A stretch of DNA of 64,000 nucleotides from assembly GCA_905250075.1 (NCBI GenBank), contig CAJNOP010000135.1, forward strand, positions 62,001 through 126,000, given 5' to 3'. The notes beneath the pieces are model-generated. The model was given only the letters and a program-made list of their open reading frames with translations, did no database searches and was not told the DNA's origin. Position 1 is the first letter of the stretch. Each line of letters starts with the position of its first letter. Positions 35,850-47,258 of the stretch are shown piece after piece. The translations under genes were made by a program, and so were the position numbers. The DNA comes from Rotaria sp. Silwood1 (taxonomy: Eukaryota > Rotifera > Eurotatoria > Philodinida > Philodinidae).

Positions 35850-38800
35850 TAGAATGTCAGAATTTTTTTGAATTATTTATCTCTCGATGATTTAGATATA
35901 CTACATTGCCAAAGCTTTCTTATTTTTCTTTATTCTACTTGACATTTTAATCAACATCTATAAGTGATCTATTTTCGAGAAACACAAGGTTTTCCAAAAA
36001 AAACCTGAAATTTTCGTTAATACGGAATGAAATAAACGGCTTGAAATACTTTAGGTAAGGGTAATAAATGTAATACATTATAGAAAATGAAACATTGATT
36101 AAAGGCTAAGCCACGCAGAACGAACTTGTTTATTCAAGGTATACATAGAAAACTGATTAGTACATGCATTTATGTCACTTTCAGATTTAATTGCATCATT
36201 AGCGTGAACATAGTTTCGTCTCATTATGCTCATGATTAAATAGAAACATACGAAAATTAAAAGAGAAAAATTGATAGTCTTGTGAACACAACTCAATTTA
36301 CATATTCGCATAGTAGACCTCTCGTATTTATTTATTATCTCGAAAAAATGAAATCGAATCGCGAATCATAGCTATGCCCTAGTCAAACGATACAAAAGCA
36401 ACTCATTCAGCGTAATCATTATTTTTTTTCAGCGCTATTAAAGCTGTTTGAATTTCTTCAAGATAGCAAGACCAAGAGTGAAATACTCTTGTCCGCATAC
36501 ATCTAAACTTCTCCGTAAGTTGCTTTCAAAAAAAAGGTAAGCGAAATTAATTGGTCCTCTATTCAAAAAAACAACTCATTTCTTTGCTTCTGAATACAAG
36601 ATGACCAATTGTGAAGTGTTTCGATCCGATACAATCGAAGCTTTTTCAAATTTTGAACATCATAGCTATTTTTCTTCTAAAAATTTACTTTTATGCTATA
36701 TAGCAGTCCTTTCAATCTTTCTTTGTTTCCTCATCACAAAAATATCTTTATAGAGAAGATCTAGCTGAATGCATCATGTACACTTCAAGATAGTTTAGTC
36801 AGTAACCCTAAGAAAAGTGTATCCTTAGCTAATATCAATGCTCGAGCAGGCATACCTTTTTTCTTTTCAAACTTAATTGTTTCTATTTTACTCAAAAATC
36901 CACTATTCTCTGTGTCTAAAATACATGCAAACGGACAGATGGACTTACAACTTTGAAGTCCTTCTTTTGATATATATATATATATATAAACTGCCTCAAT
37001 AAGGAGACATTACATCTCAAACAAAAGTAGGCTACGTTTAAATAACAGATATATGTGACAGATTTAATTTAGCTCGTTTATCGTATTTGCGATGCGATGT
37101 GTATATTGGAGATATTTAGCATATATAAAAAGTATTGATAGTGGTAATCTAATTCCATATAAAAAGTTTAACAAACTTCTATGATATACTGGCTGATAGT
37201 GAAAATAATGCCGTCTTCTTCTGCATTATCGTATCATTCCTTAACGAATACCATAATAGTAACATTTCAGTAAAATCTATTTGGTTATTATGTGTGACAA
37301 TTACATCAGTCCACATTGCCTTCGATTTGTATACTCTTCTGATTTTTTTCGTCGTTTCTCTTTTTGCATGTTTACATGTATTGAGGTATACCAACATTAG
37401 TGATGGTGAAAAAAAAGAAAGAAAAAAAGAAACAAGTAGTTCGTGCTTGGTCTTTGCCCTCTTATCAACTTTCACGAAACCACTTGAATCATTTTTCGAG
37501 TATCTCAAAAAAAGAAACTTCGTCATCATCACAAACAGAACATAATTAATCATGAATAATTTTTACTTGAACATGAAATGAAGTGCACACTTTAATGTAG
37601 AAGCAAAAAGTTTTTTTCAATCCTCTAAAACACAGACGAGCAGCATCAATATTTAATCGAACTTGTTTCTTTATCTTTTTTGAGAATAGGCCAATAGACA
37701 GACTACAGATCCAAAAAGAAAGAAAAGAGAAAAGAAGAACAAAGAAAAGATCAGAAGAGTATACATAACGAAGACAATGTGAACTAATATAACCGTCACA
37801 CACGATAGTCAAACAGGTCTTACTGAAGGATTATCATTGTGGTATTAGTTGAAGAATAATGTGATAACGCAGAAAAAGAGAACGACGTTTTTATCCGCAG
37901 TCCATCTAGAGTATAATTTTCTTTGAGCTTTTTATAAGAAATCAAATTACCACTGTCACTACTTTTCGTATGTTCTAATTTAGTAGAATATTTACTACCC
38001 TCGTTAACATAGCATACGAATATAATTGTGTGAAGAATTTCAAGATTACTTTTGCCTTCGTAACTAAGAAGAACAGGAGCAGATAGACAAGACAGAATAA
38101 GGAAATTCGATCACTAAACCCGCTAACAATGTACAAACAAAACAATTAAACGCAATTTGATGAAAGAAAAAGAGATGATAATGAGACAAGCTATATATAC
38201 TAATGAGTGATAGGTAATGTCAGTCACGTTTGTATAGACATACGATGGTGACTTCTGACACGCATCTCTTCAATATGACTCGAGTGTAATTACACGAGAG
38301 CAGCAAATAATATAAAACTAATGAAGAAAAAAAAACAAAGAAGGGACCATTTTCTCATCAAACAAAATTTGCTAGATAATCCATGACAACTGCACTTGAA
38401 CAATTAATATAGGTCAAACTTCGATATACATGTAGGTTTGATGAGATGAACGACAAATGTAAAATGTGAGCTGCGAAAAGATTAGATCACAAAAATATTT
38501 GCTTTGCAAGAAGTTTGACACCGGTGCCTGTATTTCGACAAAGTATAAACTCATATATGGACGATGAAAGTCTTTTCATCATAGACACGTCAATTCTCTA
38601 ACTCAAACTACTTGATATAGGTTGATACAATAAATAAGTGAGACGCTCCAATTAAGACCATACGATTTGCACATGAGTTGTCTCATTCGAGTATGAATGG
38701 AAAGCTAACGATCTACTATGGCTTAGAAAATAAATGAAAACTAAACGGCTTTTCTGTTGTAATAGAAAATGACAAAAGCAACATATAAGTTTTATATCAA

Positions 38801-39240
38801 CTATAAATGTAGAAATTGAATAGCACACTATTGTTGAAGCAACTAAATGGAATCAAAGATAAGTTCTATATAAATTATAAATTTTTTAATTGAATAGAGC
38901 ACTCCTGTGCAAGCAATGAAAGAAATGCGAAAGATAAATTTTATATAAATTATAAATTGAATCTAAAACAAAGCAAAAGATAAATTATACATATATTACA
39001 AATTGAATAGCACACTTTTGTTGAAGCAGTTCGGTAGAGCAGAAATAAGTTCTATATAAATGATGTATTTCTTAATTGAATTAAAAACTTTTGTTCAAGC
39101 AGTATATAAAAGGAAAAGATAAATTTAATGTAAATTATAAACCTATAAATTGAGTCGAAGACTTCTACCGAATCAGCAAAAAAAATTAAAAAAATAAAAA
39201 TTCAAGCCATATTGTAATTATAACCAATACCAGCTAATCT
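35850..39240. other. long intergenic region, with a possible tiny gene and a minisatellite
   Basis: About 3.4 kb without a recognised gene. A 70-codon minus-strand frame (36099-36311) has an ATG and a hydrophobic N-terminal segment (INFSLLIFVCFYLIMSI); it could be a small secreted or membrane protein but has no other support. Frames at 37179-37812 overlap on both strands and are low-complexity. A TA microsatellite is at 36970-36990. A minisatellite lies at 38780-39175. Confidence 0.45.
38780..39175. repeat. minisatellite, unit about 85 bp, five diverged copies
   Basis: Units contain AAAGATAAGTTCTATATAAA, then TTATAAATT, AATTGAATAGCACACTTTTG and TTGAAGCA. Five copies of differing length can be followed. 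It sits just downstream (minus strand) of the decayed exon at 39244-39489. Confidence 0.7.
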
Positions 39241-39243
39241 CAC

Positions 39244-39489
39244 CTTAGATGCTCGAGAAACCGTCTGAAATGTTACGGTAAACACAAGTGATCCTATACG
39301 GATCGTCTGGAATGACATGACACTTGTGGGTTGGCTTGAAATGCTAGTAGCACCGCTCGACTTACTACGAGTATCTCAGTTGTTGCTTGTGACACCTAAA
39401 ACATCAGAGATAGCATTTTCCATAGGATTCTAAGAGCTAGATTGAGTAAAATACTCAGAACTCTAAAAATTCTAACTTGATGCTGACAT
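39244..39489 (-). pseudogene. decayed Ser-rich first exon of an unknown protein
   Basis: From an ATG at 39489 one frame runs to a good donor (AAG before GTGAGA, 39238-39243). It starts MSASS and ends SSQPTSVMSFQTIRIGSLVF then TVTFQTVSRASK. It is broken by three TAG and one TGA codons but by no frameshift. All four stops can arise by one C-to-T change from CAG or CGA. No matching downstream exon is visible. The family is unknown. Confidence 0.4.
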
Positions 39490-40894
39490 CTTGGCGTTAG
39501 TTAATTCTAATGCCAATAATACTGAAGCATGGATATTCATCTATAGTAATAATACAAAGGCATTAACATTTTGTAAACGACACTACTACGACATTCTTAT
39601 ATTGTGTGCATTCAGAACAGCCACGAGTTATGCTTTCCTCTATGTACACAGTGAGAAGAATAGTTCCAATTCGAGTCATAATGCGAATTCAAATAAAAAT
39701 TTGAATTTTTGTGGTTTTTTTGCTATTTCCACGGAGAAGTAGCTTTTTCAATTTTTCATTTTTACTCAAACTCGGATTAGGCACATATTCTCTTTGCACT
39801 GATATGTTTAGTTCAACACATTTGTTCTTTCTTCTGCTGTTGGCCAAGACTTGTCAAATTTCAGCTTGGTTATATCTAGAGTGGCAATTTTCACGCATTC
39901 TTCTGAATAGTTCAATTTTATACGAAATTTTGTATTGATTCGTCAGTATGTGCAAATAAAGGTGATCTTTTCTTGCCTAAACTATCTATCATCTATGCTT
40001 TATGAAGACTTATCCTATTGAATTAATTCATATAATATAGATTCATGCGATAGAGAAAACAAAACAAACATTCATTAACCGATATAAAAAGGAAGGCAAA
40101 TGAATAATGTCGACGTCGAAAGAATCAGCAAAACTCAAGTTTTATTTGAATATTGTAAGCAGCTTTCAACACAAGTCCGGTGAGATTCAAATGTGTAACA
40201 TGATCAAGCTATTTTTATTGTAGAAAAAGAGAATGTCGATATACTGGTCTGTGTCTAGGAACGAGAGGAAAGAAAGCAGATATTTTAATCTTTAGGCTTA
40301 TTTCAGACTTTTCAATATATTCGTTAATGCATTTAATTGTCAATAGAACAATGTGTTCAACATGCTAAAAACGTCAACCTGAGAGAACAAGAGAAAACAA
40401 CAATGGATGGATAAACCACTGTTGTATGCTATGCAAAATAAACTCATTCGTTTCTGTGTGTAAATCGAATTCACAATAGGTGCGCTCTTTTTCATATCTT
40501 CCTCATTATATTGCTTTGATTGACATACTTGGTAATTTTCATCGAGCATCATTAGAAACTGAGACCTATAGGTAACATGGAATTCGTTTATATCGAAGTG
40601 TCACCCTTCTTACGATGAAAATCTCTCTCAAACTCAATCATTATCAAATGATGCTTCTTTTCTGATGATAATCTATTTCAGTGAGAGTTATGTCAGAATA
40701 CTTGTGAGTTTTAAAAAAGCGGGTCTTAAAATGAACAGAACTTAATAGAATCTAGGAGGTTGTACCAAAATAAAAGAGAAAAAAAGATGTAGTCTTAAAT
40801 GAGAACAGTCGAAAAACAGGTCTATTAACGAGATTTATTTAACTGTACTCATCCCATAGTTGTTCTCTTGATTTAGGTGCAACCAAGCGAAATA
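39490..40894. other. AT-rich intergenic DNA
   Basis: No gene supported. A 70-codon minus-strand frame at 40340-40552 begins MMLDENYQVCQSKQYNEED and looks somewhat protein-like, but it has no splice or family support. Confidence 0.45.
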
Positions 40895-40939
40895 GTCCAG
40901 GTGAAAACGTTTATTTATAATATCTCAATAATACGAATC

Positions 40940-41640
40940 TTCACCCTCAAAATCAAATAGTTATAAGCAACTATTTGGAATAATCACTGTCATATTCGAG
41001 TTATTACAAAATTCTCAATCCTGTTATTCTGTAATATAGTCAAAATTGTAATGGATCGAAAATAGAGTATAACCGATTATCATCTGTTTAAAACTGCATG
41101 AATATTCCAAATTTATGTGAATCTATAAATGAAATAGCCACAGATTTCGGTTCAGTAAATATTGGTGAAAATGGAGTAGCTACAGCCATGATAAGAGAAT
41201 TTTCGTTATATAATAGTTCTTCGTCCGACTCTTTTATTTAATCTGTATCAGATGTATTACTCATCACGGTTACTATTGGTAAAAAATTTGCACTAGTGGA
41301 ATTATAAGTTCGACATTTTTCCAGCACACCTACATCTTAACCAATAGTATTGGCGCTTCCACCTTTTGGAGGTTATCAACTATTATTTGATCTAAAAGAA
41401 TTTACATCTGCCGTATTTTATAAAACAATTCACTAACGTAGTATTCATGACGATCAAGAAAATTGATTTGAATACGTTCAATAAATCGCTGTTTCTTCGA
41501 AAAACTTATCGAATAATGCACAGCATGTGGATACGTAGCATTTCTTTTCATATTTTTAATAACCCTGCCTATAATATTATCGATTTTCACATTTTCTTCA
41601 CATTACTATGTCTCAAAACTCTGCTTGGTTGACAATTGCT
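40940..41640 (+). pseudogene. heavily decayed coding stretch, unknown protein
   Basis: One frame holds over about 700 bp with protein-like text: LSYSSYYKILNPVIL, NCMNIPNLCESINEIATDF, GSVNIGENGVATAMIREF, VSDVLLITVTIGKKFALVEL, IVLALPPFGGYQLLFDLKEF. It is interrupted by about a dozen stops, nearly all TAA, and again by no obvious frameshift until the end. Several stops sit where Gln would be natural. No family is recognised; the Cys residues and beta-rich text suggest an extracellular domain, which is inference only. Confidence 0.45.
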
Positions 41641-42840
41641 AGTTACTAGTGATCATAAAATTTTCGAAATATAATTTTCATTTTGCTAGGAAATACTGGC
41701 GAACTCTGTGGTGTTCGTCGATTTATGTTGATATTACTGAAATTTCGTGAAATTCTCATTTAAATACTCATTTGATTTTTTTTCCCTTGATTCGTCGTTT
41801 CCCTTAAAGGGGCCGACAGAAGTCGTACAATTTATATCGTAATCTATTACTGATAGCTTCAATTGAATGAAATTCGTTTCGTGATGTAATGAATAAAAAA
41901 ATAATTAAGCATATCTTTCCTTGTTTTCGGCACTGAAAAATGAAGTTTTCCGTTTTCAATATTACTTTTTTGTCACCAATACAGTGCTCGAGTGTTCTCT
42001 ATCGAATGCTATTGAAACATAAGTTTTTGTTGCTACTTCGACCCCTGTAAAAAAAGATATCAGAAACGTTCAATGGAAAAAATCGCTATAAATCTATCTT
42101 GTTATTATGAAAATTATGTCGAATGTTCATGAGGAGCAGGTTTCAAATGAGTTAGAAAAAAAAACGATTTTCCAGTGCGATAGCTGACTAATCAAGTCGA
42201 ATTGAAGATTTTATTATTGAGACCCATTTCTATTATTTTTAGACGATGAAAAGGATCATTGTAATTGACTGCAATAAAATAAATTCATCTATGATAATAA
42301 TTGAATTCCTATATTTTACAACACATCTTTTATGAAACTGAAGAAGGCCGTATGATGACACAAATTTTTTTTTTGAGAAATTCTTTAGGAAAGTATTTCT
42401 TTCATTTCATTCTTTCTATCATGATTGCTCAGGTTAATTCTTGTTTGTTGGTCTGCTTGTTTTTTGATTCATCACTGAGACTCTAATTGTACACAACAGA
42501 AGATTCCATTCTAAGATGTGTGCATGTATCGAAACTAAGTTTGAACTCATTCAATACTATACTCATTCTCGTGTAATACACATAAATAATTTCATAAATT
42601 TATGGCTCAGTTTGATTGTCACTTCGCTCAGAATCTGACTTAATTTCTGCTCGTTTGTGATATTAGTATTCAAAAGAGTTGTATATGAATCTAACGATGC
42701 AACGGTTTTTGTCGTTGTGTTGAATAGCCATTTTGCTTCTATCTTGCACAACTACATCAACGGACTTGTGCAACTGAGGATAGATAAAATAGCATGTGTT
42801 TACTTCGTTCTGCAACACACATTTATCTTAAAACAACAAA
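41641..42840. other. intergenic DNA, 5' flank of the APH-type gene
   Basis: No gene or repeat supported. The promoter of the downstream intronless gene should lie here, but no element can be named with confidence. Confidence 0.5.
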
Positions 42841-43824
42841 ATGACGATGTTGCAACACTTTGACTCACTAAAATCCTATGAGCAGGCGTTTACGAATGTT
42901 GACTGTTGGCGATTGGCGATCGATCACGTGTGTCAACAGCATGGACTTGTTGATTCGACAGTCGATACGAAAATTCGATCGGGTCTTCCTGGAACAAATC
43001 CTGTATTTATTGTCAATGATCGATTTGTAGTGAAATTCTTTGAAACCCATTTGTTTCGTAGTGGTAACAAAAGTTACCGAATCGAACGAGATTTGTACCA
43101 ATGGCTTCAACTTCCAGACCTTTCGATTCCACGACTAATAGCAAGTGGCACGTTGGATGATTGGCCATATGTGATTACCACAGTCGTACCTGGTTCAAGT
43201 TTTGGTGAAGTCTACGAGAGACTCACTGCAACAAATCGAGATAATATCGCCACTGTACTCGGACATACACTCCGTCATTTGCATCAAATTCCAATTGACA
43301 GCCGGCCGATATTCTCTCAGATGCGTTCTAAATTTATCGAGTTTATCCAAAAACAGGAGAAAGAGTGCTATGAGCGCCATCGTCGATGGAAATCACTTCC
43401 CGAACATCTGATTGAGCAAATTCCAACGTATCTAGACAAACATGAGCGTCTCAAATCCGTTTGCCTGATTCATGGTGACATAACGCAGGATCATGTTCTC
43501 GGCATCTTTAATTCAAACAATGAACATTGGCACGTCACAGGTTTGATCGATTTCGGCGATGCATGCTTTGGTGACCCTGCTTACGAACTTATAGCTTTGC
43601 ATGCGAGTGTGTTTAAATTCAATACCGATCTGTTACGCACGTTTCTTAGAGCATATCAACTGCCGATGGAATATCTCGTAGAACGAGCTATGATTGCTTC
43701 GCTACTGTTTGAATTTGACACCTTCAAAGAACTTGCCCTTTATCGACCTGGACTCCTATCCACAGCAGTAACATTAGAACAGCTGGCACAGTCTATATGG
43801 GGAGTAAAAGAGGATCAGCTTTGA
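42841..43824 (+). CDS. APH/choline-kinase-type phosphotransferase, single exon
   Basis: An intronless 327-residue protein of the aminoglycoside-phosphotransferase (APH, protein-kinase-like) fold. Visible: a possible ATP-binding Lys in RFVVKFFE (about 65), a hinge-like PYVITTVVPG (109-118), the catalytic loop CLIHGDITQDHVL (HGD about 211-213) and the metal-binding IDFGDACFGDPAYEL (about 236-250). In most APH enzymes the catalytic loop has Asn five residues after HGD; here the corresponding region reads ITQDH, so His probably stands in. The family phosphorylates small hydroxylated molecules (aminoglycosides, choline, sugars, amino alcohols); the substrate cannot be read. The lack of introns and the richer base composition than its flanks suggest acquisition from bacteria or fungi, common in bdelloids. 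Start: ATG at 42841, with a second ATG two codons on. Confidence 0.85.
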   Translation: MTMLQHFDSLKSYEQAFTNVDCWRLAIDHVCQQHGLVDSTVDTKIRSGLPGTNPVFIVNDRFVVKFFETHLFRSGNKSYRIERDLYQWLQLPDLSIPRLIASGTLDDWPYVITTVVPGSSFGEVYERLTATNRDNIATVLGHTLRHLHQIPIDSRPIFSQMRSKFIEFIQKQEKECYERHRRWKSLPEHLIEQIPTYLDKHERLKSVCLIHGDITQDHVLGIFNSNNEHWHVTGLIDFGDACFGDPAYELIALHASVFKFNTDLLRTFLRAYQLPMEYLVERAMIASLLFEFDTFKELALYRPGLLSTAVTLEQLAQSIWGVKEDQL

Positions 43825-44066
43825 TATACTCGATCGTCATTTCTAACCTCACTGACATAACAACTAGATGAATACCTATCGATCTTATCGTGATATTTAT
43901 CTCCCAAAAAATCACCAATGGATTCTTCGACATTTGAAAATGTTCATTGAGTAATCATTCAATAACAAATACTATAATGAGTCTGTCACAATCTATTATA
44001 CTACGTATCGACTTTACAGTAATTGCCACGCCTATACATAAGTCTGGAAATTGAGTCTTGGAAAAC

Positions 44067-44123
44067 AGGGTGTGGATGTGTTTGAAAATACTGACACTTA
44101 TACACATACCGACACCCACATCC
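44067..44123. repeat. telomere-like inverted pair no. 9
   Basis: G-rich arm AGGGTGTGGATGTG, spacer of about 12 bp, C-rich arm 44093-44123 ending GACACCCACATCC. Confidence 0.7.
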
Positions 44124-44280
44124 AAAACTGTACTAGATATGCTTTTAAAATGGTAACTCTTTTGTAAAAGGTTCAGATTCTCGGTACTCATACACACCTC
44201 AAAGATGCATTGAGCACGAGCCTTTTATCCATCAGCTCATGAAAGAAGAAATCTAAATTTTTCAAAATACTGCAGTTTCG

Positions 44281-44355
44281 TGGATGTGAGTGAGTGTGGA
44301 TATAGATGGAATCAATATCCAAACAAACACTCACACCTCACCAACTCTACACCCA
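44281..44355. repeat. telomere-like inverted pair no. 10
   Basis: G-rich arm TGGATGTGAGTGAGTGTGGA, spacer about 16 bp, C-rich arm AACACTCACACCTCACC and ACTCTACACCC. It lies 160 bp from pair no. 9. Confidence 0.7.
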
Positions 44356-45059
44356 TTTCGAGAACATACTCTGAAGTTTTGTCAATGTAATTCAATTCAA
44401 AATGATTGTTTCTTTTGTGTGCGTGAATGTGGTTATTTTGTTTTCCCTTGATTCACACTCACGTCTCATATATTTATTGTTTACAAGAAGCAGACTTATT
44501 TCAGAACAAGAATCCGACGTTTAAATGTGCAAGAAGTTTTTTTGAGTCTTTTTTAGATTTACTTTTAGCTCAATAGTTAAAAGTCATAGAAAAATTCTAA
44601 ACATATTTTGAAAGAGCACAAAAAGTTGATTCGAAAAATAGTAATTCTTACTCTTATTCAATGCGTTTAAATGCACTGAAAAATAGTCAGATATTTGGTC
44701 TAGTAGCTTTTGACTCATCCTTCATTTGAAGATTGTTACAAAATTATATGACGAGATTCAAGAAAGAAGAAGACAAAACTTTTTTAAAACTCAATTCTAG
44801 ATTATTCATTTTCTATAGGATATTATTCAGGTATCTGTTTGTTTCTCTTCATAGTCGAATATGTTTTTCTTTATATTACGAACGTAAAAGAAAAACAATA
44901 CCAGCACTCAGAAAAAAAAATAAACAAGCGCACATAAATTAAAGAAAAAAAGAAAAGTTTAAAACGTAGGTTTTTTTTTTTTTTTTTTGAAATGAGTCTC
45001 TTGATTTAAATATATATTAATATACTTCGAGTAATATTGGGCGTACATATACTTATCGA

Positions 45060-45120
45060 AGGGTGGCTGTATGTTGATGCGTGCAAAAAGAAAGTTCACA
45101 CGACACCCACACTCACACCT
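45060..45120. repeat. telomere-like inverted pair no. 11
   Basis: G-rich arm AGGGTGGCTGTATGTTGATG, spacer with AAAAAGAAAG, C-rich arm ACGACACCCACACTCACACC. Confidence 0.65.
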
Positions 45121-46281
45121 TATAAATCTTGAGAATTTATTAAAAAACAGCGAGGACCATTACTAAAAGAACATAGCTTGGCTATTAATTTTTGATACAA
45201 TCAAATTTGAAAGGATAGGAAAAATTGAGATCAGAACAATCCATTTAAATGATTTTGGCAAGAATTTATACAAGAAACTTGGATTCATCTGTGTCTATAT
45301 ATTATATTGATTTATTTGTCTTAATTTATAGCATATGTTCATCCTGATTTAAAGGTTTCCTTTTCTTAAGATAAAGTGCTGGATCAAAAAATATGTAATA
45401 TATATTGGATTAAAACTGATTGCTGAACTACAACAAAAATTAAACAACAATCAAATAATTTTATTGATGTGAAACTGTAGAGAGAAAGGAGAAAAAAGTC
45501 AATGCTTAATCCAATAAAATTGGTTTGTTTCTGTTTCTGTAGAAGATGTTGATTTATGAATATTTGACTGGCACACTACAAAATTCTGTTCTGCTGTGTT
45601 ATTACGTTGAATGAGTGTTGAATTTTTGTGAGCCTTGTTCACTTAACGAAAAAGTATCAAAGCGCTTTAGCAAATGAGTGTTGTAAGTATTATTCATCCT
45701 TCCTTATTATCTGTAAGTGATGCACATGTCAAATGCTTCTTTTTAATTCCATTACACTGCTCTCACTTTCTATGAATTTCTCTCGTTTCATTACCGATGG
45801 CTAATAAATTAGCTCTTAGACTTCAACACATCTGAAACTTTGCTTTTATATATTTTAGAATTGCAATTGAAGATTAGAGTTCAAAAACTTCTGAATGATC
45901 GCGAAAGTCTTCCTTGTTGAGAGAATAATTTAATTCTTTTTTTTTTCAAGTCGTATAGAAGTTTATATTTTTACATCAACATAAATGAATCAATGATACA
46001 CAAGCCAACTAAAAAGTGTAATTTCAATTTTTTCGAACTTGCTGCGGCTAAACCTACTAAAAATTTTCTTAATACTATCCTGATGTATAAAGAAAATATT
46101 TATTTCAAGTTTTACGTCTTCAGTAAATTTTGCATACTTAAAATACTTTAAAGTATTACCATGCGTTGTTATCTTACTTTTTTCTACGACCATCATATCG
46201 ACATGATGGCAATAATCTTAAGAAAAATGAAACAAAACTAAGGCAGCGGATAAGATTTGTATCTTTTTCTGTCTTCTTCTT

Positions 46282-46372
46282 TGGGGTATGAGTGTGAAAC
46301 TGATATTCATTCACATGTACACCCATAACCACCCACATCCCATCCCCCCATATACACCCTCCTCTTCAAACA
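46282..46372. repeat. telomere-like inverted pair no. 12
   Basis: Short G-rich arm GGGGTATGAGTGTG, spacer about 12 bp, long C-rich arm 46310-46372 including ACCCATAACCACCCACATCC and ATACACCCTCC. Confidence 0.7.
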
Positions 46373-46968
46373 CGCACAAATTTCTAGTATCGGTCATCAC
46401 ATGTCGTCTGTAGCTAGTTCATGGCAATAAATTTTTGTTTGCTAGCATTCACAAATCGATTGCTCAGTATCCTCACCCTTGTAAGCAGCGATAATCTGTG
46501 GCTTATAACAGAACTCCGTTGTCTGCTCCTCAGAAAAGTTTTTGTGCTTCATACTACTCTGTACTCATCTGCGACTAAAACCACCAAGAGTGTTAATAAA
46601 CATGTCCAGACTAGACTCGTTTGAATAGTAATACTACATGCATCTCTTTGTTACTCCTTCATGACTCCTAGATCAACTTCTTCCACTTCAATCTTGTATT
46701 AGCTCACCATTTGCTTTTTTAATGGATGTTTTTGTTTTTTTTCATTCATTTTCTCTCTATCTGTCGGGTTCGATTTGAATAATGAGTTCATTTCGTGAAG
46801 CAATAAGGATATGTTAATGATACTAATTCACTTTACACCATTGATAGAGTTTCTTGATATGATCCAATGAAAAAAATTGCATGAAACATTGTTATTCGCA
46901 TAGTTTTTAATGTTAATGTTGAGTTCTGAGTTTTTTTCGTTCTTGTTTATGAAATATAAACAGCTTAA

Positions 46969-47158
46969 CTTACATACTTCATGCAATAGTAATTCTTACA
47001 CTGCAGATTTTCTATCTTATGAGTGAGTGATTGAAAAGCAGCCAACAGTCTTCTCTTCTTCGCTGTCGAAAAGGCTTCTGCATTCTTATTGCTGTATGAT
47101 GAGAAATACTTATGTAAACATTCGTCGAATAAAAATTTCTTACTGGAGAACATTTCAA
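46969..47158 (-). CDS. partial exon at an assembly gap, unknown protein
   Basis: Reading leftward from the gap, a frame gives EMFSSKKFLFDECLHKYF, then SYSNKNAEAFSTAKKRRLL, AAFQSLTHKIENLQ and CKNYYCMK, followed by a plausible donor GTATGT. The text is basic and protein-like. The gap removes its other end, so neither start nor family can be given. A possible continuation at 46430-46710 has mixed frames and is not called. Confidence 0.35.
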
Positions 47159-47258
47159 NNNNNNNNNNNNNNNNNNNNNNNNNNNNNNNNNNNNNNNNNN
47201 NNNNNNNNNNNNNNNNNNNNNNNNNNNNNNNNNNNNNNNNNNNNNNNNNNNNNNNNNN
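47159..47258. other. assembly gap (100 N)
   Basis: A run of exactly 100 N, the usual placeholder for a scaffold gap of unknown size. Confidence 0.99.

Larger units (their letters stand above)
43825..47158. other. intergenic region with four telomere-like pairs
   Basis: No complete gene is supported. Telomere-like pairs lie at 44067-44123, 44281-44355, 45060-45120 and 46282-46372, with a faint one at 44415-44465. A T run sits at about 44970. Next to the N gap, a minus-strand frame at 46985-47158 looks coding and is listed separately. Confidence 0.5.

Noticed and set aside
37179-37812. Overlapping open frames on both strands
   Set aside because: Low-complexity, mutually overlapping, no splice or family support.
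40940-41640. Ciliate-type genetic code (TAA/TAG as Gln) or contaminant DNA
   Set aside because: Intact genes in the window use normal stops and TGG for Trp, a TGA also interrupts this frame, and the surrounding repeats are continuous with the rest of the scaffold.
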